Made by a program: the position numbers and the translations under genes. A stretch of 64,000 nucleotides of DNA from Gemmatimonadota bacterium. Its GTDB lineage: Bacteria; Gemmatimonadota; Gemmatimonadetes; Gemmatimonadales; Gemmatimonadaceae. The stretch spans positions 434,001 to 498,000 of the forward strand of contig JAQBQB010000030.1 in assembly GCA_028287235.1 (NCBI GenBank), given 5' to 3'. Positions 41,356-51,515 of the stretch are shown here, piece by piece. Under the pieces are notes generated by a model. It was given only the letters and a program-made list of their open reading frames with translations, was not told the origin of the DNA and did no database searches. How positions within the stretch are numbered: position 1 is the stretch's first letter; each line of letters opens with the position of its first letter.

Positions 41356-44300
41356 GTGTCCGTTCGTCTCCTCTCAGTGCTGTGCCGCTCTGCGCGCACC
41401 GTCGTTGTCCTTGCGCTGTGCATTCTGGCGCTTGCGCACTCACGGGCTGATGCCCAGAAGCCGCTCCTGGCCACCAGCGCAGCGCGCTTCACCAATGGGA
41501 ATGACGCGCGTGGGGTTCCCTACCTCCAGGTGCGGCTGAGCCTCAAGAACAACAGCACGGCGGTGTTGGGGCCACGCGTTCTCTCCTTCGACTGCCGTAG
41601 CTACGTCGCGTACGTCTACGACGCGGATGAAGGTTGGATCGCGACCGGCTGTCTCACATCCCTGGTCGGTCCAAACATCAACGCCGGCCAAACGGGGTGG
41701 TTGGACATCCGGCTCGCGCAATCCGATTTCATGAATGGCCAGGATACCGTCAAGGTGATTTTCGACGGTACGTGGGCGTCGCCTCCGGACACGGCCTACG
41801 TGGGCATCAACATGAACATTCAGTCCGCGGTCCTCCTTCGGCCGCCGATGCCCACGGTGACACCGAAACAGACCGCGATCACGGTGCCGTCATTGACCTC
41901 GCGGACCGAAACGTTCACGATCGCGAATCCGGGCAACGCGGCCGCCAGCTATTCGCTCGTCCCGAGCTGCGGGGCGTTCAGCGCGGCAGGATGCACCGCC
42001 TCCCCAACAACGATCACTATCGGGGCGAACAGCTCCGCGACCGCAACGGTCTCGTACCGAACGCCGGCGCTGAACGCGAGCACCGCGACGATCGGTCTCA
42101 GCGCGACGTATACGGCATCGGCGGCGCTCACCGACGCTGGAAGTATCGTCGTCACGACGGCCGATCAGATCGCGCCGACGATCGGCTTCGCACCGGGAGG
42201 CCCCCTCACGTCGTACGCCAGGGGATTCTCCGTCAGTTTCTGCGATGCCGACGGATCGTTGGGAACTCCCACCGTGACGTTGAACGGCGGCACTCTAGCG
42301 CCGTCCGCATACTATGCCGTTTCGTCGGCCGGCTGCGCCACCGCCACGCAGGCCGACTTTCCAAACGCGCCGATCCGTCCCGGCTCCAACAGCATCACCG
42401 CCGCCATCGGCGACGGCGTTCATACGACGTCGACGCCGTGGACGGTGGCCTATGACGAATCGACTGATTTCACGCCTCGGCTCACCGCACCGGCATCGAA
42501 GAACCTTTCGCCAGGCGGCAATTTCGCCGACGACTTCGTCGTTCAGAATCCGGGCACGACGACCGTCCTGTACCAGCTGACGCTGAGCTGCGGCAACTCG
42601 GGCGTCAGCGTCGTCGCGACCTGCTCCATGCCGGCGGGATCGATGTACGTGGCAGCCGGGCAGAGCGCGCCGGTGCACGTCTCGTACTCGACGGACGGCT
42701 TTGCCGGCACGAATGCGATACAGCTCACCGCTCGATATGCCACGTCGACGGGTGCCACGGTGTCCGGGTCCGCGGCCATGAACGTGACCGTTCAGCCGAC
42801 GTACACACCGTCGGTTTCACCGAAGACGAGTCAGACGGTAGGCGCGCTCTCGAGCCCATCGGTGAGCTTCTCGATCGTCAACAGCGGTACCGCGACGGGC
42901 ACGTTCACGCTCGCGGCGTCATGCGCGGGCGCGGTGAGCAACTGCGCGATGACCGGCCCCACCACGGAGACGATCACGGCCGGCGCCAGCGCATCCCGTG
43001 TGGTGAGCTTCACCGCGGGCGCTGCCGGCACTACGGGTACGATCAAGCTCGTGATGACGGCACCGCCGCGCACCTCGGGACTCGTCGAGGCCGACACCGG
43101 GCGCGTCGCGATTTCGTCGGTTGACCTCAATCCGCCTGGCGTCGCGTTCGTCCGCTCGGGCGCATCTCCCGACCCCGGCGATGGGACGTTCATCACGGTC
43201 TCGGCGCATTCAGTCGACATGAGAGTGGATGTCTGGGACTCCGACGGTGCGGTTGCCGCGCCAAGCGTGACGCTCAACGGCGCGACCCTGTCGCCGAGCT
43301 CCGTCGTGGTGACCAACGCGGGCTACAATAGCTCGAAATCGGCGTACTACACCCTCGTGTTCGCGCCAGGGAACAATCTTCTCGGGATTACCGCGTCGGA
43401 CGGTGTGCACTCGACCTACGTCGAGCAGCGCTACACCTACAACGAGGCGCCCGATCACAACGCCGCGATCACGCCGGCGCACGCAACGTCGACGTTCGCG
43501 ATCAACACAACCGCGACCGATTCGTTCTTCGTTCGAAATCCCGGGTGGAAAACGGTTCAATACTCACTCGGCCTCTCGTGCACGAGCGACTCCGGCGCCT
43601 GCACGGCGACCAGTCCGTCGGGCACGGCGATCTCCGTCGGCGCTGGCGCCACGGCCGTCGTGCGCGTGTCCTTTCCGATGGGCGGCACCGTCGGACAGAA
43701 TACGCGAGTATCGCTGAGCGCGACGTACGCCGGCGCGATGACGAGCGTGTCGTCGTCGAACGGCCTCGTGGCGTCAGTTGGTGCGCTCCTTCCCCCGTCG
43801 GTGACGCTGACCGCGTCTCCCGGCACGGCGGTCACGGCGTCGCCAATCAGCTTGGTGGCTGTCTGGTGCGATCCCGACGACGGTCTCACGCAGCACACAG
43901 TCACGTGGCAGGGAAGCGCGTTGGCCGACACCTACGTCGCGGAGACACGGGCCGGGTGCAAAACCGCCGGACGGTCGACATGGAACAACGTGTCGATCAA
44001 CCCGGGCGCGCAAACCGCGGTGGCAACCGTCGTCGACGCAGCCGGGCACACGGCAACGGCATCGACGACCGTGACGTTCACACCGCCGGTGACCGCGTAC
44101 AAGCCCGCCGTGACGCCCAAGTCAGCGCTCAGGAACGTGAACCGCGGCGCGGCGGAGTCCGAGACCTTCACCGTGCAAAACGCCGGCGTGTACTCCGCAG
44201 CGTACACGCTCACCGGTTCCTGCGGTTCGCTTCCGAACTGCGCGGTCAGCCCCGGGACGGTTTCGCTGGCACCAGGCGCGAGCGCGTCTGCAACCGTGAG

Positions 44301-47300
44301 CTTCACGGCGCCGAGCGTCTCCGGGGAGCTGGACACGATTCGGGTCATCGCGCGCTATACGGCGGCCTCGGGGGCCACGATCGCTGACACGGGTACGAAG
44401 TCGGTGCAGTACATCGAGACGACGTACACGCCGCTGGTCACTCCCAAGACGACGCAGACGATCGATGCATTGGGGAATGGCTCTCAGTATTTCTCGATCT
44501 ATAACAATGGAAACGCGGCTGCGACGTTCACGGTCGCCGCGAGTTGTGCGGGAAGCATCTCTGCCTGCACGTTGTCGGGCGGAACAACCGTCACCATCGA
44601 TCCCGGCCAGGTCGACGGACGCCTGGTGACGTTCACGGCCGGAGCGGCCGGCACTACGGGCACGGTCAGCCTCGTGGTCACCGCACCGCCGCGTGTGTCG
44701 CAGCTCGTGGAGGCTGATACCGGACACGTCGCGATCATCGCGGCCGATCTGTACGCGCCCGCCATCGCGATCACTCCTACCAACGATCCCGATCCCTCGA
44801 CGGGTGTCGCTGCGCCGGTATCGCTCACGGTACGCAATACCACGGTGACCGTCGACGTCTCCGACGTCGACGGCGTCGTGGGCAACCCGACGCTCACGAT
44901 GGCCGGCGCGACGATCGCGCCGAATTCCGTCGTCGCGACGAGCCTGAGCTACGCCAGCTCGAAGCGGGCCGTCTACACGCTGCCGTTCCAGCCAGGCAAC
45001 AACGACGTGACGGTCACCGTCTCCGACGGCGTACACACGTCGACCCTACAACAGCGATACGTCTACGACGACGGCATCGAGCACGCACCGCACATCGTGC
45101 CGCTTCACACCACCCCTGTGGTGCCGGTGGGCCGCACGGTCGTCGACACGTTCCTGGTTACGAATCAAGGATCGCACAGCGCGGCCTATACGGTGAGCGC
45201 CGGCTGCACATTTGACTTTCCTCATACGCCCGCGTGCGTGGCCAACACGTCTGCGCCGACGATCACCGTCGGCGCCGGTGCGACCGTGTCCGTGCCGGTC
45301 TCCTACACGACCGACCCGTTCGTGGGTCACCATCTCGACGTCGCTCTGACTGCGACCTACGCCGGATCGCTAAGCACGTGGCCTGCCACGCAGCAGTTCA
45401 CCGCGACCGTCGGCTCGATGTTGCCGCCGCAAGTCACGATCGCACCCGCCGGCGGCAGCACGGTCACATCATCGACGATCAACCTCGTAGTGTCGTGGTG
45501 CGACCCGGACGACGGATTGTCGCTGCGAACCGTCACCTGGCAGGGCCGGGTTCTCGACGACAACTGGCATCCGACCACGGTTGTGGGTTGCTTGACGTCC
45601 GGGCAATCGATCTGGAACAATCTCCCGATCGACCCGTGGGCACAGACCGCCGTCGTAAACGTCGTCGACGACGGGGGGCATGCGACCACGAGCACCGCGA
45701 CGATCACACGCGTCGCGCCGCTCAGTGTGCAACAGCCGAGCGTAACGCCGAAGAGCGGATCGCACAGTGTCCTGCCGAATGTGACCGCGACCGACACGTT
45801 CAGCGTGACGAACGCCGGTTCGTATGCGGCCGGCTATACGCTCACGCCGTCGTGCCGCGGAGTCGCGAACTGCGTGGCCAGTCCGAGCGTCTTGACGCTT
45901 GCAGCCGGTGCGAGTGCGCCGGTCGTCGTCAGCTATACAAGTCCGAGCGTGACCGGCGAGCGGGACACGATCCAGCTCATCGCGCAATTCACAGCGCCTA
46001 CGGGTGCGGTGATCGCCGATACGGGCAAGAAGACTGTGGTGGTACCGGCCCTAGAAGCGGCGCCGAACGTGACGACGCCCTCTACACCCGTGGTGCTCCC
46101 GCCGTCTTACCGAAGCACGGCTGGATTCAGCATCACGAATCCCGGAAGCGAATCGGTCACGTATGCGATCCACACCAACTCCACGGGCGGTTTCGCATTT
46201 CCCGACTGGTTCACTCCGCCACAGAGCGTGACGGTCGACGCCGGCCAGACCGCGTTCGTGACGTTATCCTTCGCGGCGCCGAACGTAGACGGGGTCCTCG
46301 GGTCGTTCACACTGACGGCCGACTACGTCTCTACCTCGGGCGTCACGCTGTCCGGCTCGGCGACGGCCATTCTCCAAACGCAATCGCCGCAGCCAAGAAT
46401 CGCCGTGACGCCGAAGACGAGCACGAAGGTCGTAGATGCCGGATTGACCACGACGCAGGTTGGGTTGTCCGTGACGAATACGGGCAACGTCTGGGTCGGG
46501 GGCCGGGCGACGGTCGCCTGTTCCTCCGCGTCCAGCGGAGTCATCGTACGCTGCGATCCGAGTCCGCTCCCCGGCGCGATCTCGCCATCGGATACGGGTA
46601 CCACCGTGTCACTCGGGGTGGGGCAGTCGGCAACCTTCCTGGTCGACGTGCAACTGCGCGCCGGTTTCCCGGGGCGCGTTCAACTCGCCTTTGACGGCGC
46701 GTCCGACGGCGCGCCCGGGATTGCCGTGCACGACACCGGCACGATCACGATTCGGCGCGCCGGGGACTATGTCGCGGTTGCCGTCTCGCCAAAGGCGGAA
46801 TCGCTGACCGTTCGCCCGGGGGGCACCGTCCTCCGGCGCTTCACGATCACGAACACGGGTACGATACCGGCCACGTTCTACTACGCAGCCGAGTGTACGG
46901 GCGCGGCAGTCTCCTGCGCGACGGTCACCGGATCGACCGGCGAGTTGCCGCCGAGTCTGGGATATCTCGTGAACGTCACGGCCGCCTCGCTGGGGATCGG
47001 TCAGGCCGGCGCGATCAGCGTGAGAGCGACGGACAGCACGGTCGCGGATACCGGCCGGGTCGCCGTCGTAACGGCGACGGTCGTGAATCTCGCCGTCGAC
47101 TCGCGCAGCACCAATCCGGGAACGAGCGTCGATCGAGGTTCGTGTCTGACGATCGCCGCCGGCGACGCTGCCGCGTACGAGTGCGGCGATCTGCGGCTCG
47201 TGCATCCGCTTCCCGCCACGACGACGATGAACAAGTCGCGGGCGCTGACGCTGGTGTACAACAGCCGGCACCATTCCGGCATCGCGCTCTTTGCCGCGGA

Positions 47301-50300
47301 TGTCACGGTCGGGGGAGGAAACGATGCAACGTCGCTGACCGCGCACGTCATCGTCGACGGCAAGGCGTCGGTCGATTCCACCTTCGCCTGGGATCCGCAG
47401 TGGAGCGATGGACACCCGCGACGCATCGTCGTGCCGGTGAACATTCGCGCCCTTGGACTACAGACCGGCGCGTACCACTACACGTTGGCGGTGGACGCGG
47501 TGTCGGGGCATTCGACGATCTCGCAGCAGGATACCGGGACGGTCGCGATCGTGAATCGCGCGACGAGTCCGTTTGGGCCGGGATGGTGGCTGGATGGGTT
47601 GGAGCAATTGGTGCCGTATTCGACAACGCAAATGCTGTGGGTGGGTGGAGATGGGAGCACGCGTCTGTACACTCGTTCGGTGACGGACACCATCTGGACG
47701 GTGACGCCGAGCGTGGACCGGCCGGATACTCTCATCGTCAACGCTGGAGTGGAATACCGCCGCCTGTTGCGCAACGGTGGTTTCGTCCGATTCAACAGCG
47801 GTCTGCAGCATACGGCGACCGTGAACGCTCATGGGGACTCGACGACCTTCGGGTACGCGGGTCCGGCCGGAATCGATCTGCGGACGATCATGCTTCCGGT
47901 TCCGGTGTCGGCGGGACGGACGGTCTCCTACAATTTCATTCACGACGGTCCGGCGAACAGCTTGAGCCAGGTCGTTGCACCCGCAGGCCCGTCGGGCCAG
48001 GTGCGACAGACGTGGTTGAAATATTCGACCACGCAAGCAAACGAGATCGCCCTTTTTCGCATTGTCGATCCCGACAGCTCGATCGTCGCCTTTGGATATG
48101 ACCTGCACGGACGGCTCGCGTCCCGGACGAATCGACGCCTACACCAGACGACGTACGAGTATGATGACGCCGGAGGCTTTCGTCGGAGCACGCTCGACAT
48201 GGCGGGAACGGCCACTACTTCGATCGTGCGGACCTTCTGTCCCGCCGAAACCGCGAGCTTGACCTCCTGCGCGTCCACTCCGTTCAGAAGTGATAGCCTG
48301 CGCACGTGGTACGACGGGCCGCGCGCCGACGGCGACACAACCTGGTTCTATCTCACGCGGTTCGGTTCTCCGCGAACGATCGTCGACGCGCTGCGCCACA
48401 CGACGCGCATCGAGCGGATGGACGCCAACTGGCCGGCGCTCGTCACGGCGGTCATCGACCCAATTGGCCACGAGATCCGGACCGCGTACGACTCGCGGCG
48501 CGGCCTCGCCGATTCCGTTACGGATGTCAACGGAAACAGCACCACTACCACGACCCAACCACCAAGCGTCACGCGCTACGAGTGGCATGCGAAGTGGGAT
48601 CGCGCAATCACGGTGACCTCGCCGGAGAGTGTCATCACGCATCGGGAGTACGATGTCGCGACCGGCGACCTGTCTAAGGAATATGTCGGGCCGAACCACG
48701 CGCGCCTCGTGAGGTACACCTACGATCCTGTCACGCGCCTTGTTCAAACGGTCACGACATTGCAGTCGGTGAATCCGACCGAGTATGGCTACGACGCCAT
48801 TGGAAATCTCAGTCGTACCACGACCCCGCGCGGATCCATCTCGACCATCGTCCGCGACGTGCTCGGACGTGACTCAGTTTCCAAAACGCCCATCGCCGGT
48901 GTGCCGGCTACGAGCTGGCGCTATCGAACCACCACCTACGACCTCATGGATCGTGTGCTGGTGTCCACCGATTCCGCGCGCACCACGGAGGCTGATCCGA
49001 CTCCCCAAACACTTCGCGTAGCCAACCTGTACGACGCGGAGGGCAATGTCGTTCAAGTCACGCGCACGGCATCTCCCGACTCGTTGCATCTCGGAGATCT
49101 GGTCCTCGGGGCGGAATACGATGCGGCCCACCGCAAGACCAGCGAATTCGATCCAAACCGGGCCACTTCACATGAGTGGAAGTACGATCCGGCAGGAAAC
49201 GCACTGACCACCAATCGAGGTGGCGACGTTGTCATCGCCGAATACAACGTGCTCAATCGGGTCTTCCACCGCACCGTTCGGGGGTCGATCAACCCGTTCA
49301 CGCCGCAGGCGGCGTCGGACGATCAGCGGTTCTGGTACGACGACGGCGGCCGCCTGGTTGTCGCGACCAACAACTTCGCTCAGGTCGGCCGTTCCTACTC
49401 GATCGGCGGACGCATGCTGACCGACACGCTGCGGATCGCGAACGCCGATCTCTCGACGCCGACGTTCAACCAGCACGTCTACGTCAATGGATATCGGTAC
49501 GATGCGGAGGGGCGCCGGATCGCGCTCACGCCACCGCCGGGGCTGAGTGTCCTGGGACCCGTCTCGTACGTGTACGACAACGTCACTGGCGACCTTAGTC
49601 AGCTCATCGTTCAAGGAGGCGGGACGTATCGGTACTTCTACAACGTTGCGGGACTGCTCGATTCCTTGGTGCAGGGGGACGGGAGCGTCGAGCGCCACAA
49701 GTACGATGAGGACGGCAGGGAGGTCGCTCGGTTCGAATTCAGCCCGGCGCTGAACAGTTACTTGCATGCAGACACCGTCGCGCTCGACGAGCGCGGAAAG
49801 CGACTGTCCGTCTCTCTCAGCAGCCTCGGTCGCACCTCGAACGAGTCGTACACCTACGACGGGATGGGCGGTGCGATCGCGACTACTGGCAAGACCATCG
49901 AAGGCACGCCGCGCGACGCTTTGGGTAACGCGCTGTTCCGAAGCAAGGTGGGAGACGATTTTACCGAGCATTATCAGTACGAGCCGCATTCCACGCGGTT
50001 GCATTATACCGCGCATCAACTCGGCGACGGAACAACGGTGGATTCGTTGTCGCAGTCTTACAACCTCGCGGGAGATCTCGCGAGATCGATCGAGCAGATC
50101 ACTGGCCCGCAGGTGTGCACGGCGAACCACGACGGACTCTCGGAGTGTCCGCCTGAGTTGCGGCGGGTTATCGCCTGGTCGCATCTCTTCAACCAGTACG
50201 ACGGCGACGGCCATCTCGTGCTGGCGACCAAAGAAACGACGAACGACGGCAGTCCAAACTGGTATCCGAGCGCCGTTCGCGATCCGAATGGGTTCGCGGT

Positions 50301-51486
50301 CTACGCGCCGTTCGAGCGCGGAGTGCTCGAGGAGTATCGCTACGACGCCTTGGGCCGTCGCGTCTGGGTGCGTGCCCATCGCAACGCGTATTGCCCGGGA
50401 GCCCGCGACCGCGATAGCACGACAGTGTGCATCAGCACCATCGAGCGCACGATCTACGACGGCGATCAGGTTCTCGCCGAGATCCGGCAGCCCGGCGACG
50501 ATACCACCTCTGTGGCCGTGCTCGAGTCAGACGGTCAGGCCGCGGGCCGGCCGATTCAGCACTTCGGTCAGGTTGGGTACGTACATGGCGAAGGAATCGA
50601 CCACCCGCTCGAGCTCGCGCGCAACTACGCTGGCGACGTCACACGGCTGGTGCTGCACTACCAGTGGCAGGGCGCGCTCGAGATCGGGACGACCCTGGGC
50701 GGCGCGTTGGTCCAGTGCGGACTAGTGGCGCCGGGGGCTGACTGTGAGGACATTGAGTGGCCGGGCGCGAAGATGACGTTCGGGATGGTGATTCAGCATC
50801 CGGCACTCGGACCTGCGAGCTGGTGGGGGACGATGGCTGGGAAGTCTGAGAATGCGACAGGGATGTTGGATATGCGGAACCGGCAGTACGACCCGCGGAC
50901 GGGGCGGTTTACGCAGGAAGATCCAATTGGGCTGGCCGGCGGGATGAATCTGTATGGGTTTGCCAGCGGAGATCCCGTTAACCATACCGATCCGTTTGGG
51001 CTAGCCCCTGAGGGCAAATGTCCGCCCGACTGTCGAGATATCACCGCTGACGAAGGCAATCGCATCGCCAACGCGGCGGAAGCGCAGGCAGCAGATTTCC
51101 AGTTGGCGAAGACGCCATACGTACTCGGGGGGTCAGGGAGCGGCGGCTCTGATTGCATTCATTTCTGCAAATCGGCCCAAGATCGAGCGGGCCTCACGGA
51201 GATACCGCTAACACAGAGTGGCACCTATGAGGGCAACCCGCACTTCAGGCCGATTTCCGTTGGAGAGGCTCGGCGCGGTGACATCCTCTGGCAGCCACGA
51301 GGTCGCAGTAACGGTCACGTGGGCATCTTTCTCGGTGATCGGAGTTCCAAAGGTGGGTTGCTTGGTGCCGCGATGGGAGACAATGGAGCGCGAACAACCA
51401 GCGTGTGGGGGCCGAAGTCCGCAGGTGGATGGTTCGCTGGGGGTGACAAACTGAAGGTCTATCGCCCGCTTATGTCTACGCCATAA
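41356..51486 (+). CDS. Giant RHS-repeat polymorphic toxin with NlpC/P60-like C-terminus
   Basis: The 3376-residue product begins at a GTG with a good GGAGAG site and has a Sec signal peptide (RTVVVLALCILALAHSRADA). Residues about 155-1900 hold roughly eleven Ig-like repeats that begin TPK/SPK... and contain NPG/NTG turns (e.g. TPKTSTKVVDAGLTTTQVGL); two of the larger blocks are tandem duplications about 1.6 kb apart. From about 1910 come YD repeats (YGYDAIGNLSRTTTPRGS) and the RHS end motif QYDPRTGRFTQEDPIGLAGG ... TDPFGL at 3216. The remaining 160 residues are a peptidase-like domain. Sec export plus RHS shell and variable C-terminus define a polymorphic-toxin design. Confidence 0.9.
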   Translation: MSVRLLSVLCRSARTVVVLALCILALAHSRADAQKPLLATSAARFTNGNDARGVPYLQVRLSLKNNSTAVLGPRVLSFDCRSYVAYVYDADEGWIATGCLTSLVGPNINAGQTGWLDIRLAQSDFMNGQDTVKVIFDGTWASPPDTAYVGINMNIQSAVLLRPPMPTVTPKQTAITVPSLTSRTETFTIANPGNAAASYSLVPSCGAFSAAGCTASPTTITIGANSSATATVSYRTPALNASTATIGLSATYTASAALTDAGSIVVTTADQIAPTIGFAPGGPLTSYARGFSVSFCDADGSLGTPTVTLNGGTLAPSAYYAVSSAGCATATQADFPNAPIRPGSNSITAAIGDGVHTTSTPWTVAYDESTDFTPRLTAPASKNLSPGGNFADDFVVQNPGTTTVLYQLTLSCGNSGVSVVATCSMPAGSMYVAAGQSAPVHVSYSTDGFAGTNAIQLTARYATSTGATVSGSAAMNVTVQPTYTPSVSPKTSQTVGALSSPSVSFSIVNSGTATGTFTLAASCAGAVSNCAMTGPTTETITAGASASRVVSFTAGAAGTTGTIKLVMTAPPRTSGLVEADTGRVAISSVDLNPPGVAFVRSGASPDPGDGTFITVSAHSVDMRVDVWDSDGAVAAPSVTLNGATLSPSSVVVTNAGYNSSKSAYYTLVFAPGNNLLGITASDGVHSTYVEQRYTYNEAPDHNAAITPAHATSTFAINTTATDSFFVRNPGWKTVQYSLGLSCTSDSGACTATSPSGTAISVGAGATAVVRVSFPMGGTVGQNTRVSLSATYAGAMTSVSSSNGLVASVGALLPPSVTLTASPGTAVTASPISLVAVWCDPDDGLTQHTVTWQGSALADTYVAETRAGCKTAGRSTWNNVSINPGAQTAVATVVDAAGHTATASTTVTFTPPVTAYKPAVTPKSALRNVNRGAAESETFTVQNAGVYSAAYTLTGSCGSLPNCAVSPGTVSLAPGASASATVSFTAPSVSGELDTIRVIARYTAASGATIADTGTKSVQYIETTYTPLVTPKTTQTIDALGNGSQYFSIYNNGNAAATFTVAASCAGSISACTLSGGTTVTIDPGQVDGRLVTFTAGAAGTTGTVSLVVTAPPRVSQLVEADTGHVAIIAADLYAPAIAITPTNDPDPSTGVAAPVSLTVRNTTVTVDVSDVDGVVGNPTLTMAGATIAPNSVVATSLSYASSKRAVYTLPFQPGNNDVTVTVSDGVHTSTLQQRYVYDDGIEHAPHIVPLHTTPVVPVGRTVVDTFLVTNQGSHSAAYTVSAGCTFDFPHTPACVANTSAPTITVGAGATVSVPVSYTTDPFVGHHLDVALTATYAGSLSTWPATQQFTATVGSMLPPQVTIAPAGGSTVTSSTINLVVSWCDPDDGLSLRTVTWQGRVLDDNWHPTTVVGCLTSGQSIWNNLPIDPWAQTAVVNVVDDGGHATTSTATITRVAPLSVQQPSVTPKSGSHSVLPNVTATDTFSVTNAGSYAAGYTLTPSCRGVANCVASPSVLTLAAGASAPVVVSYTSPSVTGERDTIQLIAQFTAPTGAVIADTGKKTVVVPALEAAPNVTTPSTPVVLPPSYRSTAGFSITNPGSESVTYAIHTNSTGGFAFPDWFTPPQSVTVDAGQTAFVTLSFAAPNVDGVLGSFTLTADYVSTSGVTLSGSATAILQTQSPQPRIAVTPKTSTKVVDAGLTTTQVGLSVTNTGNVWVGGRATVACSSASSGVIVRCDPSPLPGAISPSDTGTTVSLGVGQSATFLVDVQLRAGFPGRVQLAFDGASDGAPGIAVHDTGTITIRRAGDYVAVAVSPKAESLTVRPGGTVLRRFTITNTGTIPATFYYAAECTGAAVSCATVTGSTGELPPSLGYLVNVTAASLGIGQAGAISVRATDSTVADTGRVAVVTATVVNLAVDSRSTNPGTSVDRGSCLTIAAGDAAAYECGDLRLVHPLPATTTMNKSRALTLVYNSRHHSGIALFAADVTVGGGNDATSLTAHVIVDGKASVDSTFAWDPQWSDGHPRRIVVPVNIRALGLQTGAYHYTLAVDAVSGHSTISQQDTGTVAIVNRATSPFGPGWWLDGLEQLVPYSTTQMLWVGGDGSTRLYTRSVTDTIWTVTPSVDRPDTLIVNAGVEYRRLLRNGGFVRFNSGLQHTATVNAHGDSTTFGYAGPAGIDLRTIMLPVPVSAGRTVSYNFIHDGPANSLSQVVAPAGPSGQVRQTWLKYSTTQANEIALFRIVDPDSSIVAFGYDLHGRLASRTNRRLHQTTYEYDDAGGFRRSTLDMAGTATTSIVRTFCPAETASLTSCASTPFRSDSLRTWYDGPRADGDTTWFYLTRFGSPRTIVDALRHTTRIERMDANWPALVTAVIDPIGHEIRTAYDSRRGLADSVTDVNGNSTTTTTQPPSVTRYEWHAKWDRAITVTSPESVITHREYDVATGDLSKEYVGPNHARLVRYTYDPVTRLVQTVTTLQSVNPTEYGYDAIGNLSRTTTPRGSISTIVRDVLGRDSVSKTPIAGVPATSWRYRTTTYDLMDRVLVSTDSARTTEADPTPQTLRVANLYDAEGNVVQVTRTASPDSLHLGDLVLGAEYDAAHRKTSEFDPNRATSHEWKYDPAGNALTTNRGGDVVIAEYNVLNRVFHRTVRGSINPFTPQAASDDQRFWYDDGGRLVVATNNFAQVGRSYSIGGRMLTDTLRIANADLSTPTFNQHVYVNGYRYDAEGRRIALTPPPGLSVLGPVSYVYDNVTGDLSQLIVQGGGTYRYFYNVAGLLDSLVQGDGSVERHKYDEDGREVARFEFSPALNSYLHADTVALDERGKRLSVSLSSLGRTSNESYTYDGMGGAIATTGKTIEGTPRDALGNALFRSKVGDDFTEHYQYEPHSTRLHYTAHQLGDGTTVDSLSQSYNLAGDLARSIEQITGPQVCTANHDGLSECPPELRRVIAWSHLFNQYDGDGHLVLATKETTNDGSPNWYPSAVRDPNGFAVYAPFERGVLEEYRYDALGRRVWVRAHRNAYCPGARDRDSTTVCISTIERTIYDGDQVLAEIRQPGDDTTSVAVLESDGQAAGRPIQHFGQVGYVHGEGIDHPLELARNYAGDVTRLVLHYQWQGALEIGTTLGGALVQCGLVAPGADCEDIEWPGAKMTFGMVIQHPALGPASWWGTMAGKSENATGMLDMRNRQYDPRTGRFTQEDPIGLAGGMNLYGFASGDPVNHTDPFGLAPEGKCPPDCRDITADEGNRIANAAEAQAADFQLAKTPYVLGGSGSGGSDCIHFCKSAQDRAGLTEIPLTQSGTYEGNPHFRPISVGEARRGDILWQPRGRSNGHVGIFLGDRSSKGGLLGAAMGDNGARTTSVWGPKSAGGWFAGGDKLKVYRPLMSTP
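51004..51486 (+). other. C-terminal NlpC/P60-like toxin domain of the RHS protein
   Basis: After the DPFGL boundary the domain has YVLGGSGSGGSDCIHFCKSA and, 54 residues later, RRGDILWQPRGRSNGHVGIF. The catalytic cysteine would be C3267 and histidine H3321, the order and spacing of NlpC/P60 (CHAP-like) peptidases that cut peptide bonds of peptidoglycan. A third polar residue is not obvious. The short N-terminal sequence CPPDCRDITADEGNRI is a linker. Domain identification from motif spacing only. Confidence 0.7.
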
Positions 51487-51515
51487 CCGATGTCGCAAAG
51501 GCTAGGTTCAAGAAC

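Noticed and set aside
39672-41495. 607-codon open frame on the minus strand
   Set aside because: Antisense of the APC permease; composition dominated by Arg/His/Gln, no hydrophobic pattern or family.
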